From positions 1 to 64,000 of the forward strand of contig JBBSCB010000002.1 in assembly GCA_038250675.1 (NCBI GenBank): a DNA stretch of 64,000 nucleotides, written 5' to 3'. Made by a program: the position numbers and the translations under genes. The notes under the pieces were generated by a model. The model had not been told where the DNA came from. It did no database searches and saw nothing but the letters and a program-made list of their open reading frames with translations. Origin of the DNA: JAICUF01 sp038250675 (GTDB lineage Bacteria > Gemmatimonadota > Gemmatimonadetes > Gemmatimonadales > GWC2-71-9). Every line of letters starts with the position of its first letter. Positions within the stretch are counted from its first letter, which is position 1. Below are positions 7,921-18,200 of this stretch, one piece after another.

Positions 7921-10200
7921 TCAGCGGCTTCCCGTACGGGCGCCGGCGGGCGCGGCAAAACCGTACAGCGCACGATAGATCTGCCGGTTGCGCTGGATGA
8001 TGCGGACGTAGTCCCGGGTCTCGCGATAAGGAATTCGTTCGGCGAACAGCTCTTCGTCGTCCATGCCGACCTTGGTTCCCCAGCGCTCGACCCGCGTGGT
8101 CCCCGCGTTGTAGGCCGCGAGCACCTGCACCGTGGCAGGATAGCGGCGGACCAGCTCGGCCAGGTGGCGGGTGCCGAGCTCAAGGTTCACGTCGGGCTGA
8201 TAGAGCAGCACCGGATCCCAGAGCGGAAAGCCTGCGGCCCGGGCCAGCGCGTGGCCCACCGCCGGCATGAGTTGCATCAGCCCGCGCGCGCCCGCCGGCG
8301 ACGTCGCGCCCGGCGTGAAGATCGACTCCTGCCGGATGAGCGCGGCGACGAAGGCCGGGTCGAGCCCCTCGTCGCGTGAGTACGCGTCCAGCGCCTCCGG
8401 CGCCGCCAGCGGAAATAGCAGGCGGAAGGTCCTCGCATCACGCGCGGCCCCGCGGCCGACGGCGCGCCATGCCGTCTGCACCGCGCAGGAGGCGAGTCCG
8501 TGAGCGCGAAATGCGGCGGCGGTGGCGAGCAGCCGGTCGACCGAGCTGTCGGCGGCGCGCGACAGGGCGTCCTGCTCCCAGCGCGCCTCGCGCGCCATGC
8601 CGAGACTGTCGAGCAGCTCGGAGCGGGCGAGCGCACTGTCCACGTCGGGCACCGCGACGAATGAATCCGCGGCCGCGGACGGCACCCACGGCGCGCGGCC
8701 AAGGCGTTCCTCCGACGCGGCGGCATAGTACGACAGCGGATCGCGCGTCGCGACGTCCTGCCACCGGATCCGGGCGCCGGCCGAGTCGCCGGTCGCCGCG
8801 AGCGCGCGTCCGGCCCAGTACCGTGCCGCCAGCACTTCCCCGCTCTCGGGATAGCGCCGGACCAGACTGTCGAGTTCGCGCCCGGCGGTCCGGGTGTCTC
8901 CGGCGGCGAACGCGATGATCGCGGCGCGAAAGAACGCACCCGGCGCCAGGCGGCTGCCGGGATACTGCCGTACCAGCGACAGCAACGCGCCGCGGGCAGG
9001 CGCATCCCGCCGTTCATCGGTGGCGAGATCGGCGAGGAGCAGCAGCGCCGTCGCGGATGCTTCGGTGACGTCGGGATAGCGGCGCAGCACTTCCCGCAGC
9101 GCGGAGCGTCCCTCGCCGCCCTCGCCGGCACGCACGAGCGCCCGGGCCCGGGCGTAGGCCGCGTTGGCGGCCAGGCTGCGCGGTGCCCGCACGAGATTGT
9201 ACTGGAAGGCCGCGTCCGCGTACCGCCGGAGCCCGAAGAGTGCCGTCGCGTACGCATAGCGATCGTCCGCGGTGCCCGCCCCGGCCTTGAGCGCACGACC
9301 GAGTGCCGCGGCGGCGGCCGCGGCCGCGCCGGCATCGGCCAGCGCCCGTCCCACCAGCAGCTCATCCCCCGGCGCGAGCGGGCGGAAGGCATCGAGCGCG
9401 ACCGCGGCCGCGTGGCCCTGGGACGAGGTCCGCGCCTCGGTCACCGCCGCCAGGAGCTCGGCACGGAGCGCCGCGCGCGCGGCGGGGGCGGTGTCGGCGG
9501 CGAGCCGAAGCCGATAGGCGTCGGTCCAGCCGCTCAGCGCGGCATACCGCGCGGCGGCACCCCTCAGGTCGCCCGCGCGCTCCCGCGCCTCGGCCTCGGC
9601 CAGCGGCAGCCGGTTGCGCACGACGCCGGACGCAATGGCCGCCGCGAGCTGCCCGCGGGCAGCGCTGTCGTCGGTGAGAGCCACGGCGCGGAAGGTGAGC
9701 CAGTCGGCCACGCGCGGCAGTGCGGCGGCGGCCGCCCGATACGCCATCGACGCGCTGTCGCGTCGGTCGAGCCGGTCGAGCGCCCGCGCCGCCAGCACCT
9801 GCCGCATGGCACGGGTCCGATCGTTGCGCGCCGCATCGACAGCGAGCCGGGCGTGGCGCAGTGCCACCGAATCGGCCTGACGATCGAGCGCAGCGCGGGC
9901 CAGCAGCTCGCGGCCCCGGCCGCCCTGCAGTGAATCCACCCAGCCCGCGCCGGCCAGGAGTCGTTCAACTTCGGTCCACCCGCCCCACGCCCCGGCGGCT
10001 TGCGCGGCGAGGAGGAGCACGGCGGGGGTCCGGCTGCCGGAATCGCGGAGCACCGGCGCAAGCATGCGGCTGGCGCGCCAGGGCTGGCCATGCGCCAGCG
10101 CGGCGGCCGCAGCGGCCACGAGCGAGTCCGGCGGAGGGCGTCGGGGCAGGGCCTGCGCGGAACCGAGGATGGCGAGCGAGACGGCGAGCAGACTCATCAC
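7921..10200 (-). CDS. Lytic transglycosylase, Slt70-like, with repeat domain
   Basis: Periplasmic murein hydrolase of about 759 residues. A signal peptide ends GSA with Gln at +1. A long Ala/Arg-rich alpha-helical repeat region (about 30-590), TPR- or Slt70-ring-like, is followed by a C-terminal SLT domain. That domain has catalytic Glu at about residue 625 in RQES, GLMQLMP, AAYNAGTTRV and a late RETRDYV motif, all hallmarks of the goose-lysozyme-like SLT fold. It cleaves the MurNAc-GlcNAc bond to anhydromuropeptides. The frame starts with GTG directly followed by ATG; either could be used. It is divergent from the Hsp15-like gene with only 26 bp between. Confidence 0.88.
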   Translation of the reverse strand: MMSLLAVSLAILGSAQALPRRPPPDSLVAAAAAALAHGQPWRASRMLAPVLRDSGSRTPAVLLLAAQAAGAWGGWTEVERLLAGAGWVDSLQGGRGRELLARAALDRQADSVALRHARLAVDAARNDRTRAMRQVLAARALDRLDRRDSASMAYRAAAAALPRVADWLTFRAVALTDDSAARGQLAAAIASGVVRNRLPLAEAEARERAGDLRGAAARYAALSGWTDAYRLRLAADTAPAARAALRAELLAAVTEARTSSQGHAAAVALDAFRPLAPGDELLVGRALADAGAAAAAAAALGRALKAGAGTADDRYAYATALFGLRRYADAAFQYNLVRAPRSLAANAAYARARALVRAGEGGEGRSALREVLRRYPDVTEASATALLLLADLATDERRDAPARGALLSLVRQYPGSRLAPGAFFRAAIIAFAAGDTRTAGRELDSLVRRYPESGEVLAARYWAGRALAATGDSAGARIRWQDVATRDPLSYYAAASEERLGRAPWVPSAAADSFVAVPDVDSALARSELLDSLGMAREARWEQDALSRAADSSVDRLLATAAAFRAHGLASCAVQTAWRAVGRGAARDARTFRLLFPLAAPEALDAYSRDEGLDPAFVAALIRQESIFTPGATSPAGARGLMQLMPAVGHALARAAGFPLWDPVLLYQPDVNLELGTRHLAELVRRYPATVQVLAAYNAGTTRVERWGTKVGMDDEELFAERIPYRETRDYVRIIQRNRQIYRALYGFAAPAGARTGSR

Positions 10201-10226
10201 GAGCGGCAGTTCGTGTAATTTGAGGA

Positions 10227-10646
10227 ATGGGACGACGAGACGCCGACCGTGCGGAAGACGAAAACGGGGCCCAGGTCCGCCTCGACAAGTGGCTGTGGGC
10301 CGCGCGCTTCTTCAAGACGCGCGCGGTCGCGGCCGAGGCGGTCGCGGGCGGCAAGGTCGAGCTGAACGGCGATCGGGCCAAGCGAGCCCATCCGGTCCGC
10401 CCCGGCGACCAGCTCCGCATCCGCCTCGGGCCCTACGAGCATCACGTGGTGGTCCGGGCGCTCTCGGCGCGACGCGGCCCGGCGGCGGAAGCGGCCGGCC
10501 TCTACGCGGAAACCGCCGCCAGCCGGGCGGCGCGCGAACGACTGGCGCTGCAGCTCAGGAACGCTGCCCCGCTCTTTCACCATGACCGCGGACGCCCCTC
10601 CACGAAGGACCGTCGCGACATCGACCGGCTCAAGGGCCGCTCGTGA
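10227..10646 (+). CDS. hslR: S4-domain RNA-binding protein, Hsp15-like
   Basis: A 139-residue protein with an S4 RNA-binding domain at about 17-80 (VRLDKWLWAARFFKTR, then GGKVELNGDRAK) and a basic C-terminal tail ending GRPSTKDRRDIDRLKG. This matches Hsp15/HslR, which binds 50S subunits carrying stalled nascent chains and helps recycle them. The length is close to the E. coli protein (about 133). TGAGGA sits directly before the ATG. It is convergent with icd, with 12 bp between stops. Confidence 0.85.
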   Translation: MGRRDADRAEDENGAQVRLDKWLWAARFFKTRAVAAEAVAGGKVELNGDRAKRAHPVRPGDQLRIRLGPYEHHVVVRALSARRGPAAEAAGLYAETAASRAARERLALQLRNAAPLFHHDRGRPSTKDRRDIDRLKGRS

Positions 10647-10658
10647 CGCGATGCCAGC

Positions 10659-11915
<1,257 letters not shown>

Positions 11916-11974
11916 GGTGTCGGGATGGACGTGGGAAAGGCGGCCGGAATCCATTCCGGCGCGGGCACTGTCGA

Positions 11975-12002
11975 ATTCTAGCGACTTGCCCGAGGGGGGC
12001 AA
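11975..12002 (-). promoter_or_regulatory. Sigma-70-type promoter of icd
   Basis: Minus strand: -35 TTGCCC (12002-11997), 16-bp spacer, -10 TAGAAT (11980-11975), ending 59 bp before the icd ATG. A small perfect inverted repeat GCCGGAAT/ATTCCGGC lies in the leader at about 11942-11959. Confidence 0.5.
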
Positions 12003-12035
12003 CCGCGGCGCGAACACTCCGCGGCGACGCGCGGG

Positions 12036-13844
12036 CTATGCCGGCCGACCCGAGGCCGCGAGCGCGCGATCGATCTCGAATGCGGCGCTGATCAGTGCGA
12101 GGTGGGTGAAGGCCTGCGGAAAATTCCCCAGGAACTCGCCACGCGGCCCCAGCTCCTCGGCGTACAACGCCACATGATTCGCATACCCCAGCATTTTCTC
12201 GAACTGGAACCGCGCCTTGTCGGGATCGCCGCCCCGCGCCAGCACCTCGGCATACCAGAACGAGCACATGCAGAAGGTGCCGTCCTGCCCCCTGAGCCCG
12301 TCCGGCGCGGCCTCGGCCACCCGATAGCGATAGACCAGCGAATCGGAGACGAGGTCCGACTCGATGGCCTTGAGCGTGGAGCGCCAGCGCGGGTCGGTGG
12401 GGCTGATGAACAGCATCAGCGGCATCAGCAGCGTGGACGCATCGGTGGTGGTCGCGCCCAGGTGCTGCACGAAGGTCTGGCGCCCGGGATCCCAGAAGCG
12501 GTCGAAGATGTCGCGATAGATCCGGTCGCGCTCGGCGAGCCAGCGGTCCAGTGGCGCCGGAAACGATCGCTTGTTGGCCAGCCGGATCCCGCGGTCGAGC
12601 GCCACCCAGCACATCACCCGGGAGAGCAGGAAGTGCTGCGCCCCGCCCCGCACCTCCCAGATCCCCATGTCGGGCCGATCCCAGTTGGCGCAGACCCAGT
12701 CCAGCAGCCGGACGAGATCCAGCCAGAAATCGTAGCCGATGGGCTGGCCGTACTTGTTGTACAGATAGACCGCGTCCATCAGCTCGCCGCAGATGTCGAG
12801 CTGCAGCTGGGTGTGCGCCGCGTTGCCGATTCGGACGGGCGAGCTGCCGCGATAGCCTCCCAAGTGCCCCAGGACGTGCTCCGGCAGCGCATGACGTCCG
12901 TCGATCCCGTACATGACCTGCAGGAAGCCATCCGGCTCCAGCTCGGCGCAGCGGTCCTGGATCCACTGCATGAATGCGCCGGCCTCCTCGGTATAGCCCA
13001 GGCGGATCAGTCCATAGATCGTGAACGACCCATCGCGGACCCAGGTATACCGATAGTCCCAGTTCCGTGCGCCGCCGATGACCTCGGGCAGCCCGAACGT
13101 CGGCGCCGCCACGATGGAACCGAACGGCTGCGACGTGAGCATCTTGAGCGTGAGCGCGGACCGGTTGACCACCTCGCGCCAGCGGCCGGCATAGGTCGAC
13201 CGGCCCACCCAGGATCGCCAGAAGTTGGCCGTCTCCTTGAACGATTCCGCGACGTAGCGCTCATCGGCCGACGGGGATCGCTCCCGCCGATCGGCCTCCT
13301 CCAAAATGAAGGACGCCGTTTCCTCGGCGCCGAGCGTAAACTCGGCCGTGGCGACACCGTTCTCGATGGTCACCGGTACGGTGCTGCGGAGCCGGATGGC
13401 CGGGAGGTTGGCGTCATCCGGCACGAACACCGTCTCGCCGTCGGACGATTCGACCCGGTGGCCGGACCGTCCGTAGTCAAACGCCGGCGCACAGATCATC
13501 CGGTACCGCACCTCGCCGCGGACCGTCTTGGCGCGGCGCACAATATCGTGCCGGCCGCCGATCACCGGCATGAAATCGGAGATCTCCGCGACGCCCGCGT
13601 CGGAGAGAAAGCGGGTGAGCAGAATCGTCGTGTCCGGCAGGTAGAGCTGCCGGCAGCGCGCCTCATCGAGCATCGGCGCCAGCTTGAAGTAGCCGCCTTT
13701 TGCCGCGTCGAGCAGCGCGGCAAAGATGGTGGGCGAATCGAAGCGGGGAAAGGCCAGGAAATCGATCGACCCGTCCATACCGACCAGTGCGACGGTATGC
13801 AGATCGCCGATGATGCCGTGATTCTCGATCGATTCGAACGTCAT
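12036..13844 (-). CDS. GH15 glucan glucohydrolase (glucoamylase/trehalase type)
   Basis: Cytosolic glycoside hydrolase of 602 residues without a signal peptide. Residues 1-230 form the beta-rich N-terminal domain (IENHGIIGDLHTVALVG, then DFLAFPRFDSPTIF). The rest is the (alpha/alpha)6 barrel with GGARNWDYRYTWVRDG. The probable general acid is Glu in MGIWEVRGG and the general base is Glu in LYAEELGPRGEFLGNFPQ. GH15 enzymes release glucose from alpha-glucans or, in actinobacterial members, from trehalose; which applies here cannot be told. It is the last gene of the pentose-phosphate operon, overlapping pgl by 4 nt, so its glucose likely feeds Zwf after phosphorylation. Confidence 0.85.
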   Translation of the reverse strand: MTFESIENHGIIGDLHTVALVGMDGSIDFLAFPRFDSPTIFAALLDAAKGGYFKLAPMLDEARCRQLYLPDTTILLTRFLSDAGVAEISDFMPVIGGRHDIVRRAKTVRGEVRYRMICAPAFDYGRSGHRVESSDGETVFVPDDANLPAIRLRSTVPVTIENGVATAEFTLGAEETASFILEEADRRERSPSADERYVAESFKETANFWRSWVGRSTYAGRWREVVNRSALTLKMLTSQPFGSIVAAPTFGLPEVIGGARNWDYRYTWVRDGSFTIYGLIRLGYTEEAGAFMQWIQDRCAELEPDGFLQVMYGIDGRHALPEHVLGHLGGYRGSSPVRIGNAAHTQLQLDICGELMDAVYLYNKYGQPIGYDFWLDLVRLLDWVCANWDRPDMGIWEVRGGAQHFLLSRVMCWVALDRGIRLANKRSFPAPLDRWLAERDRIYRDIFDRFWDPGRQTFVQHLGATTTDASTLLMPLMLFISPTDPRWRSTLKAIESDLVSDSLVYRYRVAEAAPDGLRGQDGTFCMCSFWYAEVLARGGDPDKARFQFEKMLGYANHVALYAEELGPRGEFLGNFPQAFTHLALISAAFEIDRALAASGRPA

Positions 13845-14575
13845 GCCGCAGCGCCTCCGCGCCCGGGACGTGCGGCGCGATCGAGAAACCAGACGAGCCG
13901 CCCGGTGGGGTGCACGCGACCGGCGGGCACACCCGGATCGCCCCGTAGCGCCGCGGCCACCGCAACCCGCTTGTCGGCGCCCGCCGCGAGCATGAACACG
14001 GTCCGCGCCCGGCCGATCACCGGATAGGTGACAGTCACCCGTTCGCGGACCGCGAGCTCGGCGCCACCGGTGACGGCCAGCGCCCAGTGCGTCTGCTCGT
14101 CCAGCGCCGGCGCCCCCGGAAACAGCGACGCCGTGTGCCCATCGGCGCCAACGCCGAGGAGCATGAGATCGAACCGCCCCCCGGTGAGACGATCGCGGAG
14201 CAGCGCGTCGTATGCGGCGGCGGCGGCGGCGGGCTCACGCGCACATCGGACGGGATGCACCATCCCCGATGCGACCCGCAAGCCGCTCAGCAGCGTGTCG
14301 CGGGCCATCCGGTAATTGCTCTGCGAGTGGTCCGGCGGAACGCACCGCTCGTCGCCCCAGAACCACTCGACCATGGGCCACGGCGCGTCCCGCCGGTGGT
14401 CGGAGGCCAGCAGCTCGTACATGCCGCGCGGCGTCGACCCGCCGGCGAGCGCGATGGTGCAGCGCCCCTGCGCCGCGACGACGGCACGGACGAGCGCGGC
14501 CGCGGCGGCCGCCGCGGTTCGGCTGAGCGCCGCGAGGTCCGTATCGACGACGATTTCGGTCAGGGGTTCCGCCAC
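13841..14575 (-). CDS. pgl: 6-phosphogluconolactonase
   Basis: Hydrolyses 6-phosphogluconolactone, the second step of the oxidative pentose phosphate pathway. The 244-residue DevB/SOL-type protein shows the phosphate-binding ALAGGSTPRGMYE, the WFWGDERCVPPDHSQSN segment and the catalytic LGVGADGHTASLFPG with its His. The GTG start at 14575 overlaps zwf by 16 nt and begins VAEPLTEIVVD. A longer upstream frame reads through zwf in another frame and lacks family similarity. Flanked by zwf and the GH15 gene in one operon. Confidence 0.92.
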   Translation of the reverse strand: MAEPLTEIVVDTDLAALSRTAAAAAAALVRAVVAAQGRCTIALAGGSTPRGMYELLASDHRRDAPWPMVEWFWGDERCVPPDHSQSNYRMARDTLLSGLRVASGMVHPVRCAREPAAAAAAYDALLRDRLTGGRFDLMLLGVGADGHTASLFPGAPALDEQTHWALAVTGGAELAVRERVTVTYPVIGRARTVFMLAAGADKRVAVAAALRGDPGVPAGRVHPTGRLVWFLDRAARPGRGGAAA

Positions 14576-16011
14576 CGCACCGGTCCCTTGAGAAGTGCGT
14601 CCGCCTGGGGCGGGCCCCAGGTGCCGGCCGCGTACGGAAAGAGCTGATGCGCGGACTCGAGCACCGGCGTGTACAGCCGCCACGAGGCTTCTACCTCGTC
14701 CGCGTGAACAAAGAGCGTCTGGTCGCCCTCGATGATGTCCAGGATGAGCGTCTGATAGGCCTCGGGAATGTCGCCAAACGCCTCGCGATACTCGAAGTGC
14801 AACGGCTCGGTGGCCAGGCGGAACGGCGTCCCCGGCGCCTTGACGTCGAACGTGAGGAAGAAGCCTTCGTCCGGTTGCACCCGGAGCACCAGCGTGTTGG
14901 AGCTGAGGCGGCACGAGTCGAACGACTCGAAGAGACTCACCGGGGGCTGCCGCAGGTTGAGGACGATCTCGGTCAGCCGGCGGGGCATCCGCTTGCCGGT
15001 GCGGACGTAGAAGGGCACGCCCTGCCAGCGCCAGGTGTCAACCTCCAGGCGCAGCGCCACGAAGGTCTCGGTGTGCGAGTCCGCGGCGACGCCCGGCTCC
15101 CCGTGATACCCGGACACCGGTTTGCCGTCGACCTCGCCCGGCCCGTACTGGCCCATGACAATCTCCGCAGGATCGATCGTGCCGATGGCGCGCACCGCCT
15201 TGACCTTCTCGAAGCGGATGGCATCGGCCTCCATCTGCCCCGGCACCTCCATCGCCACCAGACTCACGAGCTGCGTCAGGTGGCTCTGGATCATGTCCCG
15301 GAGCGCACCGGCCTGCTCGTAGTACCCCGCCCGGCTCTCGATGCCGAGTTCCTCGGCCACGGTGATCTGCACACTCTCGACGTGATCGCGATTCCAGATC
15401 GATTCGAAGAAGGCATTGGCAAACCGGAACACCATGAGGTTCTGGACCGTCTCCTTGCCCAGGTAGTGATCGATCCGGTACACCTGTGACTCGTCAAAGC
15501 ACTCGTGCACCACGACATTGAGCTGTCGCGCCGACGCGAGGTCGCGACCGAACGGCTTCTCGACGACGAGCCGGGTCCATCCTGCGCTCTTGGAGAGTCC
15601 CGCCGCGGCCAGCCCGGCGATGGTGTCGGCAAAGGCCTGTGGCGGCAGCGCGATGTAGAACACGCGGTTGCCCTTGATGGCGTGCTTCTGCTCGAGCGCG
15701 GTGATCCGCGCCGCGAGCGCGGCAAAGTCCTGCGGCGAGCCGCCGTTGATCGCCTGGTAATACAGGGTGCCTTCCGCCCAGTGCCCGGCGGCGGCGGCCG
15801 GGAGCCCGGCGTCGGTCACCGCCTGGAGGGCCGTGGCGCGGTAGCTGGCGTCATCGATGTCCGCCGAGCGGGTGACGCCGAGGACGATGCAGTCGGGCGC
15901 GTCCTGATCCGCAAACAGCTTGAACAGCGCGGGCAGAATCTTGCGCCGGGCCAGGTCGCCGGTGGCCCCGAACACCACGAACACGCACGGCTCGGCCGGA
16001 TGACGGGGCAT
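14560..16011 (-). CDS. zwf: Glucose-6-phosphate 1-dehydrogenase
   Basis: First oxidative step of the pentose phosphate pathway, giving NADPH and 6-phosphogluconolactone. At 483 residues it has the normal length. N-terminal Rossmann motif VFGATGDLARRKILPALF, substrate motif RIDHYLGKE with the catalytic His region, and FVRTGKRM-like VRTGKRMPRR near residue 340 are all present. The stop codon of zwf lies inside the start of pgl, and its ATG overlaps the gnd stop by one base (TGATG), so gnd-zwf-pgl are translationally coupled. Confidence 0.96.
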   Translation of the reverse strand: MPRHPAEPCVFVVFGATGDLARRKILPALFKLFADQDAPDCIVLGVTRSADIDDASYRATALQAVTDAGLPAAAAGHWAEGTLYYQAINGGSPQDFAALAARITALEQKHAIKGNRVFYIALPPQAFADTIAGLAAAGLSKSAGWTRLVVEKPFGRDLASARQLNVVVHECFDESQVYRIDHYLGKETVQNLMVFRFANAFFESIWNRDHVESVQITVAEELGIESRAGYYEQAGALRDMIQSHLTQLVSLVAMEVPGQMEADAIRFEKVKAVRAIGTIDPAEIVMGQYGPGEVDGKPVSGYHGEPGVAADSHTETFVALRLEVDTWRWQGVPFYVRTGKRMPRRLTEIVLNLRQPPVSLFESFDSCRLSSNTLVLRVQPDEGFFLTFDVKAPGTPFRLATEPLHFEYREAFGDIPEAYQTLILDIIEGDQTLFVHADEVEASWRLYTPVLESAHQLFPYAAGTWGPPQADALLKGPVRWRNP

Positions 16012-16919
16012 CAGCCTTCCTTCCTGATGGCGTGACCGCCAAACTGGTTCCGCATGGCCGCGAGCAGCTTGTCGGCATACGACTCACGTGCGCGTGACTT
16101 GAGGCGCGCAATGAGCGACAGCGTGATCACTGGCGCCGGCACGTCGAGGTCGATCGCCTCGGCCACCGTCCAGCGCCCTTCGCCGGAATCGGCGACGTAC
16201 GGGGCGATTCCCTCCAGCGACGGGTTCTCCTTCAGCGCGGCCGCCGTGAGGTCGAGCAGCCAGGAGCGGACTACGCTGCCGTAGCGCCAGATCTCGGCGA
16301 CCTGCGCCACGTCCACGCCAAACGCCTCCTTGGCGCGGAGGATATCGAAGCCCTCGGCGTACGCCTGCATGAGGCCGTACTCGATGCCGTTGTGCACCAT
16401 CTTCACGAAGTGTCCGGCGCCGGTGGGACCCACCCGGCCCCAGCCGCGGTCCTGGCCCGGCGCCAGCGTCGCGAAGATGGGGCGCAGCCGTTCCACCGCG
16501 GCCGCGTCGCCGCCCACCATGAGGCTGTACCCCTCCTTCAGACCCCAGACGCCGCCGCTGGTGCCGGCATCGACGAAGTGGATCTGTCGCGCCGCCAGCA
16601 ACTCGCCGCGGCGCATCGAGTCCTTGTAGTTGCTGTTGCCACCGTCGATCACGGTGTCGCCCGGCGAGAGCGCCTCACCGAGCGCATGTACCGTGGATTC
16701 GGTCGGGTCGCCGGCCGGCACCATCACCCAGACGGCGCGCGGCACCGTCAGCTTGGTCACCAGCGCCGCAAGCGACGCGGCGCCGGTGGCGCCGCCCTTC
16801 ACCACGGCGGCGACGGCCCCGGCACTCCGGTCGTAGGCGACCACCTCGTGCCCACCGGCCATCAGCCGGGTGGACATGTTGGCGCCCATCCGCCCCAGTC
16901 CGATCATTCCGATCTGCAT
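16011..16919 (-). CDS. gnd: 6-phosphogluconate dehydrogenase, short (GndA/YqeC) type
   Basis: Oxidative decarboxylation of 6-phosphogluconate to ribulose 5-phosphate. The 302-residue protein is the short class, not the 470-residue E. coli class. NAD(P)-binding IGLGRMGANM at residues 4-14, the DGGNSNYKDS substrate loop, GTSGGVWGLKEGYSLMVGG, catalytic Lys in HFVKMVHNGIEYG, and a C-terminal all-helical domain are visible. The ATG at 16919 is preceded by AAAGGACC. It lies 30 bp after the HAD gene and touches zwf. Confidence 0.95.
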   Translation of the reverse strand: MQIGMIGLGRMGANMSTRLMAGGHEVVAYDRSAGAVAAVVKGGATGAASLAALVTKLTVPRAVWVMVPAGDPTESTVHALGEALSPGDTVIDGGNSNYKDSMRRGELLAARQIHFVDAGTSGGVWGLKEGYSLMVGGDAAAVERLRPIFATLAPGQDRGWGRVGPTGAGHFVKMVHNGIEYGLMQAYAEGFDILRAKEAFGVDVAQVAEIWRYGSVVRSWLLDLTAAALKENPSLEGIAPYVADSGEGRWTVAEAIDLDVPAPVITLSLIARLKSRARESYADKLLAAMRNQFGGHAIRKEG

Positions 16920-16949
16920 GTGCAACGGTCCTTTCAGAGACACATAAGT

Positions 16950-17681
16950 TCAAGCGGCGGCCACACGCTCCGCAAAGACGGCGGCAAGGCGCCCGGGGTC
17001 GTCCACGATCCAGCAATCGTCCACCAGCCCGGCGCGGCGCACGGCAGCCGCGGTGAGCCATGTGGGCACGGCGATGCACGCCACACCGGCCGTCACCGCC
17101 GCCTGCACACCGGCGACCGAGTCCTCCAGCGCGATGCACTCGCCGGGTGCGACGCCGAGCCGCGCACAGGCCGCGAGATACATGTCCGGCGCCGGCTTGC
17201 CCGCGGACACGTCGTCGGGCGTGATGATGACCTCGAACGCCGCGGTGAGATCGAGCGCCGCAAGAATGCGCGTCGCGTGGGCGCAGTCCGACATCGTGGT
17301 CAGGCCGACGCGGTAGCCCTCGACCCGCACCTGCTGCAGCAGCGCGATCGCGGCGGGGAGCCGCTGGGCCCTGAGGAGGTCGCCATCCGCCAGCATCGCG
17401 TCGTAGCGCCGCAGGCGCAGCGCCACGAATGCCTCCCACGCCGTGCCGACACCCAGTCCTTCCGCACGCGCCCGGGCCGCGGCGGCCAGCCCAAACCGGG
17501 CGACGAGCCCCTCCGCCACCTCCTGGCGTGAACGCCCGGCCAGCTGGTCGAAGGCGTCGACCACCGCCGACTCGGCCACGCCCGGGTCGAGCTCCGCCGC
17601 GGCGGCGGCATAGGACCGGGCCTTGAGCTCCTCGGTCTGGACCAGCGTCCCGTCCAGGTCGAAGAGGACCGCCCGGATCAC
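16950..17681 (-). CDS. HAD-superfamily sugar-phosphate phosphatase/mutase
   Basis: A 243-residue HAD hydrolase with nucleophile motif DLDGTLVQTE (Asp8 nucleophile, Asp10 acid/base), a helical cap domain at about 18-90, motif II Thr in LTTMSD, motif III Lys in GKPAPDMYLAA, and motif IV ALEDSVAGVQAA. This pattern matches the beta-phosphoglucomutase/GPP subgroup. Between rpiB and gnd it may dephosphorylate or isomerise a sugar phosphate of the same pathway, but the substrate cannot be read from sequence. It overlaps the rpiB stop by 4 nt. Confidence 0.8.
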   Translation of the reverse strand: MIRAVLFDLDGTLVQTEELKARSYAAAAAELDPGVAESAVVDAFDQLAGRSRQEVAEGLVARFGLAAAARARAEGLGVGTAWEAFVALRLRRYDAMLADGDLLRAQRLPAAIALLQQVRVEGYRVGLTTMSDCAHATRILAALDLTAAFEVIITPDDVSAGKPAPDMYLAACARLGVAPGECIALEDSVAGVQAAVTAGVACIAVPTWLTAAAVRRAGLVDDCWIVDDPGRLAAVFAERVAAA

Positions 17682-18139
17682 GCCGGCGTCCGGCTGAACC
17701 GCTCCTCGATCCGCTGCACCTTGGCCAGCCGCCGGACGTGGCGCTCCCCGCCGGTGAACCGTGCGCCGATGAACGCCGTGGCGAGCTCGGCGGCCAGGGA
17801 GTCGCCGATCACCCGACCGCCGAGCACGAGCACGTTCATGTCGTCGTGCTCAACACCCTGGTGCGCGGAGTATGTGTCGTGGCAGATGCCGGCGCGGATG
17901 CCGGGAACCTTGTTGGCGGCGACCCCGGCGCCGACGCCGCTGCCGCAGATCAGGATGCCGCGCTCCGCTTCGCTGCCCGTGACGGCCTGGGCAAGCGCGA
18001 GCGCGTAGTCCGGATAGTCGACCGGATCGGTCGAATGGGTGCCGAGGTCGAGCAGATCGTGCCCGAGGGCACGCAGGTGGATCAGTAGCGATTGTTTGAG
18101 GGCAAAACCCGCATGGTCTGCGGCCAGCGCGATGCGCAT
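17678..18139 (-). CDS. rpiB: Ribose-5-phosphate isomerase B
   Basis: Interconverts ribulose and ribose 5-phosphates. The 153-residue RpiB/LacAB-family protein shows MRIALAADHAGFALK at the N-terminus, GTHS.D..DYPDYA, the anion-hole and catalytic Cys region GILICGSGVGAGVAANK, then DDMNVLVLGGRVIG. It is the first gene of the sugar operon, with a consensus -10 box just upstream, although the NRPS gene 61 bp upstream points the same way. Confidence 0.95.
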   Translation of the reverse strand: MRIALAADHAGFALKQSLLIHLRALGHDLLDLGTHSTDPVDYPDYALALAQAVTGSEAERGILICGSGVGAGVAANKVPGIRAGICHDTYSAHQGVEHDDMNVLVLGGRVIGDSLAAELATAFIGARFTGGERHVRRLAKVQRIEERFSRTPA

Positions 18140-18163
18140 CCCCGGCTCCGGTCAAGACTCCGG

Positions 18164-18169
18164 ATTATA
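18164..18169 (-). promoter_or_regulatory. Consensus -10 box (TATAAT) before rpiB
   Basis: A perfect TATAAT on the minus strand, 24 bp before the rpiB ATG and inside the 61-bp gap after the NRPS stop, in an otherwise very GC-rich setting. No good -35 hexamer is visible. It suggests rpiB-GH15 has its own promoter and is not simply downstream of the NRPS operon. Confidence 0.45.
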
Positions 18170-18200
18170 GCCGGTCCCGGCCGCAGGCGGGGGGAATGCG

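Noticed and set aside
12102..14027. Long plus-strand open frame opposite the GH15 and pgl genes
   Set aside because: It is antisense to well-recognised enzymes, low in normal protein character and rich in Arg, Gly and His. High GC content leaves few stops on the opposite strand.
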